A stretch of 7,391 nt of DNA from Oscillospiraceae bacterium (lineage in GTDB: Bacteria; Bacillota; Clostridia; Oscillospirales; Acutalibacteraceae), in the NCBI GenBank assembly GCA_031262125.1, contig JAISII010000050.1, positions 1 to 7,391 of the forward strand, given 5' to 3'. The notes under the pieces are model-generated. The model was given only the letters and a program-made list of their open reading frames with translations. It did no database searches and had not been told where the DNA came from. Below are positions 5,822 through 7,391 of this stretch, one piece after another. The position numbers were made by a program, and so were the translations under genes. How positions within the stretch are numbered: the first letter of the stretch is position 1; each line of letters opens with the position of its first letter.

Positions 5822-5857
5822 TTTCCCCTGCTAATCGGCAGGGGAAATCTTTTTTTG
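5822..5857 (+). terminator. Strong intrinsic terminator after degV
   Basis: TTTCCCCTGC (5822-5831) pairs perfectly with GCAGGGGAAA (5838-5847) around a 6-base loop. TCTTTTTTTG follows. It closes the mecA/degV side before the next promoter at 5911. Confidence 0.93.
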
Positions 5858-5910
5858 TTTTTCTTTGCGGGCTCTTTTTAAAAAACTGTTGCTGTTAACT
5901 AAAAATTAAC

Positions 5911-5940
5911 TTGACAATTCTATTAGTAAACAGCTATAAT
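5911..5940 (+). promoter_or_regulatory. Consensus sigma-A promoter for the lipoprotein gene
   Basis: Perfect TTGACA (5911-5916) and perfect TATAAT (5935-5940) are separated by 18 bases. The start would be near 5947, giving a leader of about 60 bases. It is the best promoter match in the window. Confidence 0.88.
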
Positions 5941-6007
5941 ATATCAAGAAATATTTGCTGATAATATGTGCTTAATAATAATACAATTTTGAACGGAGAA
6001 TAATCTA

Positions 6008-7153
6008 ATGAAAAAAAGAATCCTATGCGGTGTTATGGTGCTGCTTATTGCGGCAAGTACGCTTGTTTTTACCGCTTGCCAAGACAACAGCTCAAAAGTA
6101 AAAGTTATTGATGCTTCTAAAAACCCCAAAACAGTTGTAGATACTTCTTTTTCTCGTAACATAACCACGCCGGGCAATATTCTTAACGGAGGCTTTGCCG
6201 ACATTGACGAAAACTTTATTTATATTGCAAAAGCTGACGGCTACGAATGGAAGGTAGATTTGGCAGAAGCAAAAATCCGTGAAGTAAGCAATTCTTCCTA
6301 TGCTGTAAGCACACCCATCGCACGAGGAGATGAACTGTTTTTCTTGGGCGAACCCGAAGGCGGAAATGTTACTTACAGAGTTAATTTGGGCGTAGGCATT
6401 ACCGATACAACTGTCCCCACTGATTCTTTAAACCGTGTTGCACTTTTAAAATGGAACGAATTTTCTCAAGCAAACCCTGATGAAGATTTCGGCAAACCTG
6501 CTTATATCACATATTATAACGATTTGATTTATTTCTCTACTGCGAACGCTGTGTTCTCACTGGGCACAAACGGTCAAGGTGCTACAAGAGTTTCTCTTCC
6601 TATGGCTCAGGGCGACAGCTTTTACGTTGCCGACAACCAACCCATTCCTTTTGTAATTGACGATAATAAATTGTACTATCTTGCAAAAACCTCTGAGGGC
6701 AAAGCAAAAATCTGCACCTTAAAACTCGACGGCGACAAAAGTGCAACCTCTGTTGTGTTAGACGAAAATGTTAAATTTACGGGCGATGCCCCCTATGTTC
6801 TGCCTATGGCAGACGGCGGCTTCTGCTTTGTTGCAGCTTTTTCATCCGAAACTCCCACGGTTTGCAAAGCTACCGCAGAGGGTGCTGTTACCGAGCTTGT
6901 TGCCCCAGATGCAACTGCATTAGACCTTAACATTTACAACAGTGTTATTTACTTTACCGCAAGCAACGGCAAAATTTACTCGGTTGCTTCCGACGGTTCG
7001 GGCCTAAAAGAGCTTTGCAGCGGCACAGAAGATTTTGACAATGGCGTTGTTTTGCTGAAAGATACATTGTATTTCTATCAGGGCGGCAACCTTTACAGTG
7101 CTCCCGCAAGCGGCGGCACACCCGTTTTGGTTTATGAAAAAGCGGCTGCTTAA
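6008..7153 (+). CDS. Lipoprotein with beta-propeller-like repeats, function unknown
   Basis: A 381-residue protein, exported and lipid-anchored. The signal MKKRILCGVMVLLIAASTLVFTAC ends at C24; F at -3 of the lipobox is slightly unusual. The mature part is made of repeated units of the type hydrophobic-(I/L)Y(F/Y) followed by a basic or small-residue turn and a G-rich loop. Examples are NFIYIAKADGYEWKV (about 69-83), DLIYFSTANAVFSLGTNGQG (172-191), KLYYLAKTSEGKAKICTL (221-238), VIYFTASNGKIYSVASDGSG (313-332) and TLYFYQGGNLYSAPASGG (353-370). This resembles DUF5050-type beta-propeller proteins of Clostridia. No catalytic motif is visible. A glycan- or protein-binding role at the membrane is possible but unsupported. 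GGAG at 5995-5998 sets the start. It is flanked by a terminator upstream and stands alone under a consensus promoter, so it is probably well expressed. Confidence 0.85.
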   Translation: MKKRILCGVMVLLIAASTLVFTACQDNSSKVKVIDASKNPKTVVDTSFSRNITTPGNILNGGFADIDENFIYIAKADGYEWKVDLAEAKIREVSNSSYAVSTPIARGDELFFLGEPEGGNVTYRVNLGVGITDTTVPTDSLNRVALLKWNEFSQANPDEDFGKPAYITYYNDLIYFSTANAVFSLGTNGQGATRVSLPMAQGDSFYVADNQPIPFVIDDNKLYYLAKTSEGKAKICTLKLDGDKSATSVVLDENVKFTGDAPYVLPMADGGFCFVAAFSSETPTVCKATAEGAVTELVAPDATALDLNIYNSVIYFTASNGKIYSVASDGSGLKELCSGTEDFDNGVVLLKDTLYFYQGGNLYSAPASGGTPVLVYEKAAA

Positions 7154-7222
7154 TTTAAAGCTATTTGATGCAATAATTTTAATTGCACACCAAAGCACAC
7201 ACTTTTAGTTATTAACAAAAAT

Positions 7223-7266
7223 GCGGCGTATTCCTTCTTGCCGAATTTTAGAGGGAATACGCCCGC
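7223..7266. other. Long hairpin between the lipoprotein gene and tRNA-Leu
   Basis: CGTATTCC (7227-7234) pairs perfectly with GGAATACG (7254-7261). The outer GCGG (7223-7226) pairs with CCGC (7263-7266) across one bulged base, and three inner pairs extend the stem. On the plus strand A-rich sequence follows, but on the minus strand ATTTTTG follows. It therefore looks more like a terminator for leftward transcription, or a processing stem ahead of the tRNA. Confidence 0.6.
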
Positions 7267-7286
7267 AAAACAAAAATTTTATATTT

Positions 7287-7373
7287 GCCGCTGTGGTGGA
7301 ATAGGCAGACACAAGGGACTTAAAATCCCTCGGTAGAAATACCGTACCGGTTCAAGTCCGGTCAGCGGCACCA
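7287..7373 (+). tRNA. tRNA-Leu (anticodon TAA)
   Basis: The acceptor stem GCCGCTG pairs perfectly with CAGCGGC (7363-7369), followed by A and an encoded CCA (7371-7373). The anticodon arm is AGGGA-CTTAAAA-TCCCT with TAA at 7321-7323. A long class II variable arm (CGGTA/TACCG) and the T arm ACCGG-TTCAAGT-CCGGT complete it. It reads UUA and UUG codons. I found no clear promoter just before it, so it may be read from further upstream. The last 18 bases of the window hold nothing recognisable. Confidence 0.97.
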
Positions 7374-7391
7374 AATATCGGCGTCTGACGA

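Noticed and set aside
5785..5850. AGATTTC/GAAATCT as an anti-terminator partner for the degV terminator
   Set aside because: Seven pairs cannot compete with the ten-pair terminator stem, and no leader gene or riboswitch core is seen.

Overview
The window looks like chromosomal DNA of a low-GC, Gram-positive Clostridia member, most likely of the Ruminococcaceae/Oscillospiraceae type. The signs are AT-rich intergenic DNA, consensus sigma-A promoters, AGGAGG-type ribosome binding sites, a MecA-type adaptor, a DegV protein, and a tRNA gene with its CCA encoded. The taxon is an inference from gene content and style, not a match to a named species.

The left half (1-3940) is read leftward. From its upstream end it holds a membrane-anchored surface protein with a cohesin-like core (2963-3940), a secreted membrane-anchored protein (1924-2790), a shorter paralogue of that protein (761-1429), and, 44 bases further on, the N-terminal 238 codons of a ROK-family glucokinase that runs off the left edge. 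The two paralogues share a domain that resembles a family 26 starch-binding module, so the cluster is plausibly a cell-surface glucan-handling locus next to the sugar kinase. Promoters with 17-base spacers precede the 2963-3940 and 1924-2790 genes, and an intrinsic terminator follows the latter. The roughly 490-base gap between the paralogues holds no credible gene. It is filled by an unusual repeat structure: outer 18-base and inner 11-base inverted repeats, three short-loop hairpins and a run of 7-base tandem repeats, probably one or two MITE-like elements.

The right half is read rightward from a divergent promoter region (3941-4164). It carries a MecA-family ClpC adaptor (4165-4743), a DegV-family fatty-acid-binding protein (start best placed at 4850), a strong terminator (5822-5857), a consensus promoter (5911-5940) and a beta-propeller-like lipoprotein (6008-7153). 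It ends with a complete tRNA-Leu (anticodon TAA, 7287-7373).

The genes on the right are ordinary housekeeping or regulatory types, apart from the lipoprotein, whose role is unknown. The accessory interest lies on the left, in the surface-protein cluster and the repeat-filled gap inside it. I saw no CRISPR array, transposase, toxin-antitoxin pair or phage gene.
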